This document shows, piece after piece, positions 1 through 5,342 of a stretch of DNA of 6,955 nucleotides (position 1 is the stretch's first letter; the number at the start of each line of letters is the position of its first letter). The notes beneath the pieces are model-generated. The model ran no database searches. It worked only from the letters and a program-made list of their open reading frames with translations, and was not told the DNA's origin. Position numbers and translations under genes: made by a program. Source of the DNA: JAICTV01 sp034666045 (GTDB lineage: Bacteria > Planctomycetota > Phycisphaerae > Tepidisphaerales > Tepidisphaeraceae); the NCBI GenBank assembly GCA_034666045.1, contig JAXDMN010000386.1:1-6955 (forward strand), given 5' to 3'.

Positions 1-984
1 TCGCGCGAATATTTTCGTGCAATCGATCCCCGACTCGAAAACGTCGTCGCGGAAAAAGTCCGCGGAGACCTTCGTAGCCCCGGACGGAAGTCCGGGGGTC
101 TTTCCGCCCCATCCGCAAACCTGCTCGGACTACGAGAGTCCATCCCCATCTCCGCTGCGATCATCGACGCGCACGCAGGTGTCCCCGGCGCTGGTGTCGC
201 ATCCCCCTCAACGATGGTGATGGTCCTCGGCACCAGCAGTTGCCACATGCTCAACAGTCGCATCGAACAATTCGCCCCCGGCATCGCCGGCGTCGTCGAG
301 GACGGAATCCTCCCCGGCTATTTCGGATACGAAACCGGCCAGGCGAGTGTCGGCGACGCCTTCGCGTGGCTTGTCGAGACCACGAAACAACCGCACGACG
401 TGCTGACTCGCGCGGCCGCTGGACTTTTGCCCGGCAGCGGCGGCGTGATCGCGATCGACTGGTTCAACGGCTGCCGCACGCCGTTGATGGACCCGAACGT
501 CTCCGGCGCGTTCCTAGGGCTCACGCTCGCGACGAAGCCGGAGCAACTCTATCGCGCGCTCATCGAAGCAACGGCGTTCGGCGCACGCTGGATCGTCGAG
601 ACGCTCCGCGAAAGCGGCGTCCCCGTCCGCCGCTTCGTCGCCAGCGGCGGTTTGGCGAATAAAAATCCGCTGCTCATGCAGATCTACACGGACGTGATCG
701 GCGAAAAGATCAATCTCGCGGAGAGCGATCAATCCGTCGCGCTCGGCGCCGCGATCCTCGGCTGCCTGGCCGCGGGGGAAGCGGTCACCGGCTATGCGCA
801 GGTGAGCCAGGCGATTCACGCGATGGCCCGGCAGCGGGAGGACCTCGTTTATCGTCCCGATCTCCAGGCGCGGAAGGAATATGACCGACTGTACGAGCTT
901 TACCGCGCATTGACGCGGCCGGAAGGCGAGACGGCGACCACCCTGCGCGCCCTGCGCGATTTTGCCGCGCGCGAGCAAGCTTGA
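1..984 (+). CDS. araB: Ribulokinase (AraB-like FGGY kinase), 5' end cut by window edge
   Basis: The family phosphorylates L-ribulose (and related ketopentoses) with ATP, feeding sugars such as arabinose into the pentose phosphate pathway in the cytosol. The frame is open from base 1 with no stop, so the first in-window ATG (214) is internal: the 71 residues before it match the ribulokinase pattern, including DPRLENVV (9-16 of the visible part) and DAHAGVP (56-62), where D56 is the likely catalytic aspartate. GTSSCHM (77-83), DWFNGCRTP (153-161), ATAFGAR (190-196), GGLANKN (216-222) and DQSVALGAA (243-251) are FGGY C-terminal domain motifs. About 327 residues are visible of a family norm near 550. 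The stretch before DWFNG looks some 15-20 residues shorter than in Bacillus-type AraB as I recall it. The gene ends 8 bp before the lipoprotein gene. No other arabinose gene is in view, so the exact sugar is inferred. Confidence 0.9.
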   Translation, partial: SREYFRAIDPRLENVVAEKVRGDLRSPGRKSGGLSAPSANLLGLRESIPISAAIIDAHAGVPGAGVASPSTMVMVLGTSSCHMLNSRIEQFAPGIAGVVEDGILPGYFGYETGQASVGDAFAWLVETTKQPHDVLTRAAAGLLPGSGGVIAIDWFNGCRTPLMDPNVSGAFLGLTLATKPEQLYRALIEATAFGARWIVETLRESGVPVRRFVASGGLANKNPLLMQIYTDVIGEKINLAESDQSVALGAAILGCLAAGEAVTGYAQVSQAIHAMARQREDLVYRPDLQARKEYDRLYELYRALTRPEGETATTLRALRDFAAREQA

Positions 985-992
985 TAACGTGA

Positions 993-1739
993 ATGGCCAT
1001 GCCATCGTTGCGGATCGTCATCCTCTGCGCCGTCGCCGCGACCTTCATTGCGGGTAATGCTGCGTGCGATCGCAAACAAAGCGGCAGCACCGCCGCAGGC
1101 GGCGCAGGCCCGGGCGGCAGTGCTCGCGCAGGACAAACCTACAAACCCGCCGGACGTCTCGTGAAGCAGCCGGACCTGCGTGCGGCCGGCGCGACGCCGC
1201 AGTTCAAGGCCGCGATCGCCAGCGTGCAGAAGCTCACCGGCAGCGCCGCCGCGCCGCTCATGAATGAGGACGAGCAACCGACCGGCGCGGTCACCTTCAA
1301 AGCGCCGCACGCGAAGGTCGAGCAGGAGCTGACGCGCTGGCACCGCCAGTTGCTCGCCCAGGGCGCGTACCTCGTCCGCTCGGAGAATCACTTTGGCTTC
1401 GACGGGCCAAACAGCCCGGACGATCTGGCACTCATTCCCACCACCGACAAATACGTCGCCCTCGCCATCATGCAGACCGACGGCGCGAGCTTCGAAATCA
1501 TGACCGGCGACATCATCGACTGGCTGAAGGACATGGAGAAGGACCAGCCCATCGAGCTGACCGAGGCGGGCGTCGATTACTGCGCCGGCAACTTCAAGAC
1601 GCCGCTGAAGGACGCGATGGGCCTGGCCCAGCGCATGTACGCGTTCTGCCCGGACATCGTCGATCAGGGGACGGGCGACGTCGACAAGCTGGCGGATGAG
1701 ATGACGAAGGAAGGGAAGTTTTTCTTCTGGTGGGATTGA
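993..1739 (+). CDS. Probable exported lipoprotein with DUF4253-like C-terminal region
   Basis: The function is unknown. The 248-residue product starts with a short basic and hydrophobic leader (MAMPSLRIVILCAVAATFIAG) followed by GNAAC, so Cys25 could be lipidated; the lipobox is weak because Asn rather than Leu occupies position -3. Residues 27-50 are a Gly/Ser/Ala-rich linker. From about residue 70 the protein looks globular, with LIPTTDKYVALA (147-158), DIIDWLKDMEK (173-183), MYAFCPDIVDQGTG (215-228) and a C-terminal FFFWWD. That ending and the CPDIVDQG motif recall DUF4253 proteins; this is from memory, not a profile search. ATG codons at 993 and 999 are both possible starts and neither has a clear ribosome binding site. 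It lies 8 bp after the ribulokinase stop, so co-transcription is possible without an obvious functional link. It converges with the TVP38 gene, leaving 8 bp between the two stops. Confidence 0.75.
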   Translation: MAMPSLRIVILCAVAATFIAGNAACDRKQSGSTAAGGAGPGGSARAGQTYKPAGRLVKQPDLRAAGATPQFKAAIASVQKLTGSAAAPLMNEDEQPTGAVTFKAPHAKVEQELTRWHRQLLAQGAYLVRSENHFGFDGPNSPDDLALIPTTDKYVALAIMQTDGASFEIMTGDIIDWLKDMEKDQPIELTEAGVDYCAGNFKTPLKDAMGLAQRMYAFCPDIVDQGTGDVDKLADEMTKEGKFFFWWD

Positions 1740-1747
1740 TGGCGCCG

Positions 1748-2521
1748 TCAGGTTGCCGACACGCCACCCGGCTGCTGCCGCGTCGCGCGTTCCAGCGCAT
1801 GCTTCCCCATCAGCGCGATGACGGCGATGCAGATGCCGGTCGCGCCGAGCCCCAGCCCGAGCAGCCACCAGCTTTCGCCCTTGGTCAGATCAAGGCGTTC
1901 CGCGCCGGTGGCGGCGAGGGCGACGAGGCCGAGACGCGGCATCAGGCCCAGGATCGTGCCCAGAACGTAGATCGCCAGCGGCACGCCGGTCGTCGCCATG
2001 AGAACGTTGGTCGTGCCGAACGGCAGGATCGGCGAGAGGCGCATGAGGAAGACGATCCAGAGCGTCTTGCCCCAGGTTTCTTCCGCCAGCGCGCGGCGGA
2101 TGAGCTCCCACTTCGGGTGCGCCGCGAATGTATCGTGAACCCGATCGGCCGCGTATTTGCGCGCGAAGGCATAGCAGAGAAGCGCCCCGCCGACCGTGCC
2201 GATCACGACGGCCGGGAAACCGAGCGCAAAGCCGAAGGTCCAGCCGGCGATGAGCGCGGTCGAATACGTCGGCGCCAGCGCCAGCGCGCCGAGTATGGCG
2301 AACGCGACGGTGAAAATGACGACGCCCCACCCGCCCTGCGCGCGCAGCCAATATGCCAGCGGCAGGCCGATCGCCATGACCGCCAGCGAGCCCATGACCG
2401 GCAGCGCGATCGCAACAATCGCCACCGGTGTAGCGCGGCCAAGGCCTTTACGCGCGGGCGCGTGCCCCGCGGCGTGATCGGCGGCGATGTGAGCGGGCTC
2501 GTGCTCCACGCCGCTCAGCAT
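1748..2521 (-). CDS. TVP38/TMEM64 family inner-membrane protein (DedA/VTT superfamily)
   Basis: A polytopic membrane protein of 257 residues from the chosen start. Hydrophobic segments lie near 32-58, 66-84, 87-119, 152-162, 178-203 and 218-238. The family signature is visible: a Gly-rich segment GTVGGALLCYAFARKY (108-123), then FLMRLSPILPFGTTN (158-172) and YVLGTILGLMPR (185-196). The paired re-entrant-loop/helix layout is that of VTT (SNARE-associated) proteins, whose members are implicated in lipid scrambling or envelope homeostasis; the substrate here is unknown. The start is uncertain. ATG at 2521 gives a His-rich cytosolic N-terminus, while an in-frame ATG at 2581 would add 20 basic residues; neither has a good ribosome binding site. 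I prefer 2521 because it leaves room for the divergent sodC promoter. The frame stays open upstream to 3163, antisense to sodC, which I regard as chance. Confidence 0.88.
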   Translation of the reverse strand: MLSGVEHEPAHIAADHAAGHAPARKGLGRATPVAIVAIALPVMGSLAVMAIGLPLAYWLRAQGGWGVVIFTVAFAILGALALAPTYSTALIAGWTFGFALGFPAVVIGTVGGALLCYAFARKYAADRVHDTFAAHPKWELIRRALAEETWGKTLWIVFLMRLSPILPFGTTNVLMATTGVPLAIYVLGTILGLMPRLGLVALAATGAERLDLTKGESWWLLGLGLGATGICIAVIALMGKHALERATRQQPGGVSAT

Positions 2522-2575
2522 AGGCGAGGAAAGTCGATGCGTCAGGGGCGCGAGCGCGCGGGCACGGATTGCACG

Positions 2576-2604
2576 TTGCATCTCAGACAGACGACTTTTA
2601 CGAT
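2576..2604 (+). promoter_or_regulatory. Possible sigma-70-type promoter for sodC
   Basis: TTGCAT (2576-2581) and TACGAT (2599-2604) are separated by 17 bp, and each matches 4 of 6 consensus positions. This would start transcription about 40 bp before the sodC ATG. It is a weak prediction in GC-rich DNA. It would also overlap the alternative ATG (2581) of the divergent TVP38 gene. Confidence 0.25.
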
Positions 2605-2617
2605 GCGCGGCTCGGTA

Positions 2618-2643
2618 ACCCAAACTCTCGACCCAAACTCTCG
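2618..2643 (+). repeat. Perfect 13-bp tandem duplication in the sodC leader
   Basis: ACCCAAACTCTCG occurs twice head to tail (2618-2630 and 2631-2643). The second copy ends on the first G of the Shine-Dalgarno site. It lies in the 5' untranslated region of sodC and shifts any upstream promoter 13 bp away from the gene. No function is evident. Confidence 0.9.
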
Positions 2644-2647
2644 GAGG
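2643..2647 (+). promoter_or_regulatory. Shine-Dalgarno site that fixes the sodC start
   Basis: GGAGG lies 6 bp before the ATG at 2654. It is the best ribosome binding site in the window and favours 2654 over the upstream in-frame ATG at 2603, which would also precede the signal peptide. Confidence 0.75.
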
Positions 2648-2653
2648 CCTCGC

Positions 2654-3247
2654 ATGCATCGATCGTGGAAAAAAATCGCTCTCCCCGCCGCCGTCGCGTT
2701 CGCGCTCGTCGCGGGCTGTGAAAACATGAAGAAGGACAGCGCGGGCTCGAAGAAGATGGACGCCAGCGGCAAGCCGACGGCAGTCGCGCATCTCGAGACT
2801 GCAAAAGCCGCCTCGACCCAGCCCGCGTGGGGCAAGCCGACCGGAACCGTTACGTTCACCCAAGTGGGCGACAATAAGGTGAAGGCCGCCTACGACATCA
2901 AGGGCCTCGCGCCCGGCAAGCACGGCTTCCACATTCACGACAAGGGCGATCTCAGCGCCGCCGACTTCAGCAGCGCCGGCCCGCACTTCAACCCGACGAA
3001 GCACAAGCACGACGGCACGACCGGCGACGAACGCCACGCCGGCGACCTCGGCAACGTCGACGCCGACACGTCCGGCAACGCCAAAGGCAACGTCACCGTC
3101 GAAGGCCTCACCATCGGCAGCGGCGCCGCGACCGACATCGTCGGCCGATCGATCGTCGTCCACGAAAAGGCGGACGATATGAAGACCGATCCGAGCGGGA
3201 ATTCCGGTGCGCGCATTGCAGCCGGCGTGATTGAGAGCAAGAAGTAA
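2654..3247 (+). CDS. sodC: Cu/Zn superoxide dismutase, lipoprotein form, lacking the disulfide cysteines
   Basis: It converts superoxide to oxygen and hydrogen peroxide outside the cytoplasm. The 197-residue product begins with a lipoprotein signal peptide ending in LVAGC, so Cys22 is the likely lipidated residue; the Glu after it suits outer-membrane sorting. A charged linker (23-60) precedes the dismutase domain. Copper ligands are H93 and H95 (GFHIHD), bridging H111 (SAGPHFNP) and H170 (VVHEKADD). Zinc ligands are H111, H119, H128 and D131 (DERHAGDLGN). The active-site arginine is R187. All are present, so the enzyme should be active. The oddity is that the two cysteines of the conserved intrasubunit disulfide are replaced, by Phe at about 105 and Ala at 190, leaving Cys22 as the only cysteine. 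The gene has a strong Shine-Dalgarno site, is divergent from the TVP38 gene, and ends 5 bp before a repeat block. Confidence 0.95.
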   Translation: MHRSWKKIALPAAVAFALVAGCENMKKDSAGSKKMDASGKPTAVAHLETAKAASTQPAWGKPTGTVTFTQVGDNKVKAAYDIKGLAPGKHGFHIHDKGDLSAADFSSAGPHFNPTKHKHDGTTGDERHAGDLGNVDADTSGNAKGNVTVEGLTIGSGAATDIVGRSIVVHEKADDMKTDPSGNSGARIAAGVIESKK

Positions 3248-3291
3248 CGGGGAAAACCAGAATGACGAAATCAGAATGACGCTCTGTTGAG

Positions 3292-3307
3292 CCTGCGTAC
3301 CCGCAGG
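3292..3307. repeat. Short hairpin CCTGCG-TACC-CGCAGG inside the repeat block
   Basis: A perfect 6-bp stem with a 4-base loop sits between the left-hand GAATGACG copies and the main hairpin. It differs in composition from the surrounding units and may be a separate structural part of the element. Confidence 0.6.
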
Positions 3308-3316
3308 ACATCAAAT

Positions 3317-3363
3317 CCGAATGACGAATGACGAAGCCCGTAGGTTCTTCATTCGTCATTCGG
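3317..3363. terminator. 15-bp perfect stem-loop between sodC and the DinB-like gene; possible terminator
   Basis: CCGAATGACGAATGA (3317-3331) pairs perfectly with TCATTCGTCATTCGG (3349-3363) across a 17-base loop. Being symmetrical, it could stop transcripts from both convergent genes. There is no T-run directly after it on either strand (the nearest on + is TTTTTT at 3404-3409), so classic intrinsic termination is doubtful. It may simply be the core of the repeat element. Confidence 0.4.
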
Positions 3364-3394
3364 GTTTCGTCATTGATTCGGATTTCTGGTTTCG

Positions 3395-3865
3395 TCATTC
3401 GGATTTTTTCGCGCCCATCTTCTTCAACAGATAAATCTCCCCCTGATGAATCGCCTCATCATGCAGCCCGTGCAGGATGAGATAGCGCGTCGGCCGGCCC
3501 TTTGCGTCCGGCTTGGATAGCGTCGCCTCGTCGGCGGACTCGAGAAGGATCAGCAGCCGCGGGAGTTGCTGCATGAGCTGTGATCGCACTTTTTCCAGCG
3601 TCGGCCAGTTCGTGACCGTCGCCGGCGTGCTCTTCCAACTGAACTTTTCGAACCATCCGGCCGGATAGCCGGTCTGCTGCGAGCCGGTCAGCGGCATGAT
3701 GCCGAGGTGCTCCATCAACATGACGCCGTGGCCGGCGTGCCAGAGGATCGAGTTCGTCAAACCGGGAGCGGCAAAGCGGGCCTGCTCGTCAGTGAGCCCA
3801 TCGAGTAGTTTTAACGTTTTGCCGCGGATTTCTTTCGCCGCGAGGATCAGGGTTGCGTCAGTCAT
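3395..3865 (-). CDS. DinB-like four-helix-bundle protein
   Basis: The 156-residue product fits the DinB/YfiT-like superfamily of small helical bundles that bind a divalent metal through histidines. Some members are thiol-dependent transferases; most have no known reaction. Visible features are NSILWHAGHG (38-47, H43 and H46) in the second helix and HGLHDEAIHQGEIYLL (132-147, H132, H135, H140) in the last helix, where the metal-binding histidines are expected. The length is normal for the family. The start is the ATG at 3865, with no clear ribosome binding site. It is divergent from the FRG gene (53 bp apart) and convergent with sodC. The last codons, Lys-Ser-Glu-stop, read AAATCCGAATGA, which is part of the intergenic repeat, so the native C-terminus appears to have been replaced or extended by the repeat. 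The function is not assignable. Confidence 0.85.
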   Translation of the reverse strand: MTDATLILAAKEIRGKTLKLLDGLTDEQARFAAPGLTNSILWHAGHGVMLMEHLGIMPLTGSQQTGYPAGWFEKFSWKSTPATVTNWPTLEKVRSQLMQQLPRLLILLESADEATLSKPDAKGRPTRYLILHGLHDEAIHQGEIYLLKKMGAKKSE

Positions 3866-3918
3866 GCCGCGGAAGGTAGTGGGCGGGACGGTTCAAGTCG
3901 AGGTATGTTGAGACAATC

Positions 3919-4944
3919 GTGGCGACGCACGTCGTGCAATCGTGGAACGAGCTGACCGATCGGCTTTACGCCGACTCGTGGCGGGCGCCGCTCGGGCGGT
4001 TTCGATCGAAGTACGCCTTCCGCGGCATGCAGGACGCCGCGGCGGATTTGTCGACGTCGCTGTCGCGCCTCGGCGGGCCGTACGCGCGGCAGGAGAACCA
4101 TCTCCTGCGGAATTTCCGCAAGTACGCGCACCGCGACGCCGTGCCGGGCGATTCGACATGGAACTGGCTCTCGCTGGCGCAGCATCACGGCCTGCCGACG
4201 CGCCTGCTCGACTGGAGCTTTTCGCCGTTCGTCGCGCTGCACTTCGCGACGCACGACTTCGAGAATTTCGACACGGACGGCGTCGTCTGGTGCGTCGATT
4301 ACGTCAGCGCCAACAAAATGCTCCCCGCGCGGCTGCGCAAACTCCTCCGCCGCGAGCAGGCGGACGTCTTTACCGCCGAGCTGCTCGAGCGCGACGCCCA
4401 GTCGCTCCAAGCCCTCGACCGGCTCGCGCCAAAGAAGCCGTTCGTCCTTTTCCTCGAGCCGCCGAGCCTCGATGACCGGATCGTCAACCAATTCGCGCTC
4501 TTCTCGATGATCAGCAGCCCGACCGCGCAGATGGACGACTGGATTCGCGCGCACAAGCCCTTCGCGCAGAAGATCGTCATCCCCGCCAAGATGAAATGGG
4601 AAGTGCGCGACAAGCTCGACCAGGCGAACATCACCGAGCGCGTGCTCTTCCCCGGCCTCGACGGCTTGAGCCGCGTCCTCAAGCGCTACTACAGCCCGCG
4701 CAAGGTCGCGTCGCGCCAGGGGAGCAGGCCCGTCCCCGGGCCGGTCGGTCTGCGGCCGGTCGGTCTGCGGCCGCTGGGTCTCCGGCCCGAGGACGGGCCG
4801 GCTCTCCCTAACACCGAATCTCGCCCCGCTCGAGCAGCCGCTTCGTCTGCGCATGGCGGTAACGGAACATCGCGTTCACCCGCCGCCGGACGAAAAGCAG
4901 GTCGAAAATCCAGCCGATCGGGCCGAACGGCACGCGATACGTGA
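3919..4944 (+). CDS. FRG-domain protein with a read-through low-complexity tail
   Basis: The FRG domain is named for its conserved Phe-Arg-Gly and occurs in many uncharacterised bacterial and phage-related proteins; its activity is unknown to me. Here the domain is complete: YAFRG (32-36), WLSLAQHHGLPTRLLDWSFS (83-102) followed by PFVALHFA (103-110), DDRIVNQFALFSM (185-197) and LFPGLDGLSR (243-252). It should end near residue 260, about base 4699. The frame then continues for 80 residues through a palindromic repeat (VGLRP-VGLRP-LGLRP, 276-290) and 137 bp antisense into the SRPBCC gene, giving an Arg/Ser/Ala/Gly-rich tail that looks non-native. An original stop was probably lost, or the tail is dispensable. 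The start is GTG at 3919; the ATG at 3905 is out of frame. No partner genes of a defence system or toxin-antitoxin pair flank it. The domain call is firm, the 3' end is not. Confidence 0.88.
   Translation: MATHVVQSWNELTDRLYADSWRAPLGRFRSKYAFRGMQDAAADLSTSLSRLGGPYARQENHLLRNFRKYAHRDAVPGDSTWNWLSLAQHHGLPTRLLDWSFSPFVALHFATHDFENFDTDGVVWCVDYVSANKMLPARLRKLLRREQADVFTAELLERDAQSLQALDRLAPKKPFVLFLEPPSLDDRIVNQFALFSMISSPTAQMDDWIRAHKPFAQKIVIPAKMKWEVRDKLDQANITERVLFPGLDGLSRVLKRYYSPRKVASRQGSRPVPGPVGLRPVGLRPLGLRPEDGPALPNTESRPARAAASSAHGGNGTSRSPAAGRKAGRKSSRSGRTARDT
4720..4808. repeat. Palindromic element between the FRG and SRPBCC genes
   Basis: GGCCCGTCCCCGGGCCGG (4727-4744) and CCGGCCCGAGGACGGGCC (4782-4799) are inverted copies pairing at 17 of 18 positions. 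An outer GGGAG (4720-4724) / CTCCC (4804-4808) pair extends the stem. The 37-base interior holds 15-bp tandem repeats. The right end coincides with the first base of the SRPBCC stop codon, and the left end lies about 20 bp past the expected end of the FRG domain. It could act as a bidirectional terminator or be a small inserted repeat. Confidence 0.8.
4743..4787 (+). repeat. 15-bp tandem repeat, three copies
   Basis: GGTCGGTCTGCGGCC occurs at 4743-4757 and 4758-4772 without change. A third copy at 4773-4787 matches at 12 of 15 positions. It is in frame with the FRG reading frame and encodes a five-residue repeat, VGLRP/VGLRP/LGLRP. Confidence 0.85.
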
Positions 4945-5299
4945 TCCGGTCGAGCATCCGCGTGTTTTCCGCGTCAATCCGCTCGAAATCGTGCTCGTGC
5001 CGCCATAATTTGAACGGCCCGGATTCCTGAACATCGACGAAGCGCGCCTCTTCGCCGAACGCCACCGCGTGCGGCGGACGATGCTCATCGATCCGCGCAA
5101 CCCAACGCATCCGCCGGCCCATCTGTTCGATGTGGAGGATCACCCGCGAGCCGACCTTCACCGGAACATCCGCCGACTCGATCGTCGCCGTGATGTCCGG
5201 CGGCGTCACCGCGGTCAGCGCGGCGGTGGGATCAGAATAAAACGCCCACACCTCCTCGAGCGGCGCGGCGATCGTCGAGTCGAATTCCAGCGTCGGCAT
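4808..5299 (-). CDS. SRPBCC ligand-binding-fold protein (COG4276-like)
   Basis: The 163-residue product has the START/Bet v1-like (SRPBCC) pattern: an N-terminal strand and helix FDSTIAAPLEEVWAFYSDP (6-24), ALTAVTPPD (27-35), a G-R-V strand near 50-55, FVDVQESGPFKLWRHEHDF (87-105), DRITYRVPFGPIGWIFD (117-133) and a long final helix with VNAMFRYR (141-148). The QxxGPFxxWxHxHxF and YxxPFGPxG motifs match the subgroup I know as COG4276. Such proteins bind hydrophobic ligands in a central cavity; the ligand and role here are unknown. The length is normal. The start is the ATG at 5299, with no clear ribosome binding site, 33 bp from the divergent zinc-ribbon gene. The TAG stop abuts the palindromic element, and the last 137 bp are overlapped antisense by the extended FRG frame. 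Confidence 0.87.
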   Translation of the reverse strand: MPTLEFDSTIAAPLEEVWAFYSDPTAALTAVTPPDITATIESADVPVKVGSRVILHIEQMGRRMRWVARIDEHRPPHAVAFGEEARFVDVQESGPFKLWRHEHDFERIDAENTRMLDRITYRVPFGPIGWIFDLLFVRRRVNAMFRYRHAQTKRLLERGEIRC

Positions 5300-5319
5300 C
5301 GCGGCCGCGATTCTACGTT

Positions 5320-5323
5320 AGGA
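5320..5323 (+). promoter_or_regulatory. Short Shine-Dalgarno-like AGGA before the zinc-ribbon gene
   Basis: AGGA lies 9 bp before the ATG at 5333. The first out-of-frame ATG (5323) overlaps it, so the motif supports 5333 as the start. Confidence 0.45.
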
Positions 5324-5342
5324 TGTCCGCGAATGTCCGCGA
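5323..5342 (+). repeat. 10-bp tandem duplication over the start codon of the zinc-ribbon gene
   Basis: ATGTCCGCGA occurs twice head to tail (5323-5332, 5333-5342). Because 10 is not a multiple of 3, the first ATG opens a different frame. The second ATG continues into the membrane-protein sequence. Confidence 0.9.

Larger units (their letters stand above)
3253..3404. repeat. Intergenic inverted-repeat block of GAATGACGA units
   Basis: GAATGACG occurs at 3260-3267, 3274-3281, 3319-3326 and 3326-3333. Its complement CGTCATTC occurs at 3354-3361 and 3393-3400, with a one-base variant at 3368-3375. The two orientations face each other, and AAACCAGAA (3254-3262) pairs with TTCTGGTTT (3384-3392) as an outer stem. 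The block fills the space between the convergent sodC and DinB-like genes and enters the 3' end of the latter. It resembles dispersed non-coding repeats I associate with planctomycete and verrucomicrobial genomes; copy number elsewhere cannot be seen here. Confidence 0.8.

Noticed and set aside
900..1868. 322-codon - strand frame across the lipoprotein gene
   Set aside because: It lies opposite genes with clear features, is Arg/Ala/Gly/Asp-rich, and has no domain. Long antisense frames are expected in GC-rich coding DNA.
2582..3163. N-terminal extension of the TVP38 frame, antisense to sodC
   Set aside because: Its codons are the reverse complement of the dismutase gene and show no domain. 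Family proteins are near 220-260 residues, which the 2521 start already satisfies.
1730..3247. One 505-codon + strand reading frame covering the TVP38 region and sodC
   Set aside because: The first 300 codons are antisense to a clear membrane protein and are Arg/Glu/Asp-rich noise. The sodC signal peptide and Shine-Dalgarno site fix the real start at 2654.
3108..3398. Small - strand frame beginning MTKPEIRINDETRMTNEE
   Set aside because: The Met-Thr-Asn/Lys pattern is a translation of the GAATGACGA repeat units, and the rest is antisense to sodC. It is a repeat artefact rather than a gene.
3862..4854. 330-codon - strand frame opposite the FRG gene
   Set aside because: The + strand carries a well-conserved FRG domain. 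The antisense product is charge-rich and has no recognisable motif.
3919..5299. FRG, DinB-like and SRPBCC genes as one defence or toxin-antitoxin system
   Set aside because: The three genes are in different orientations with their own promoters, and two are common metabolic-type folds. Nothing in the sequence links them.
5069..5332. Upstream extension of the zinc-ribbon frame to 5069
   Set aside because: These bases encode the SRPBCC N-terminal half on the other strand. The membrane helix and AGGA site support 5333.
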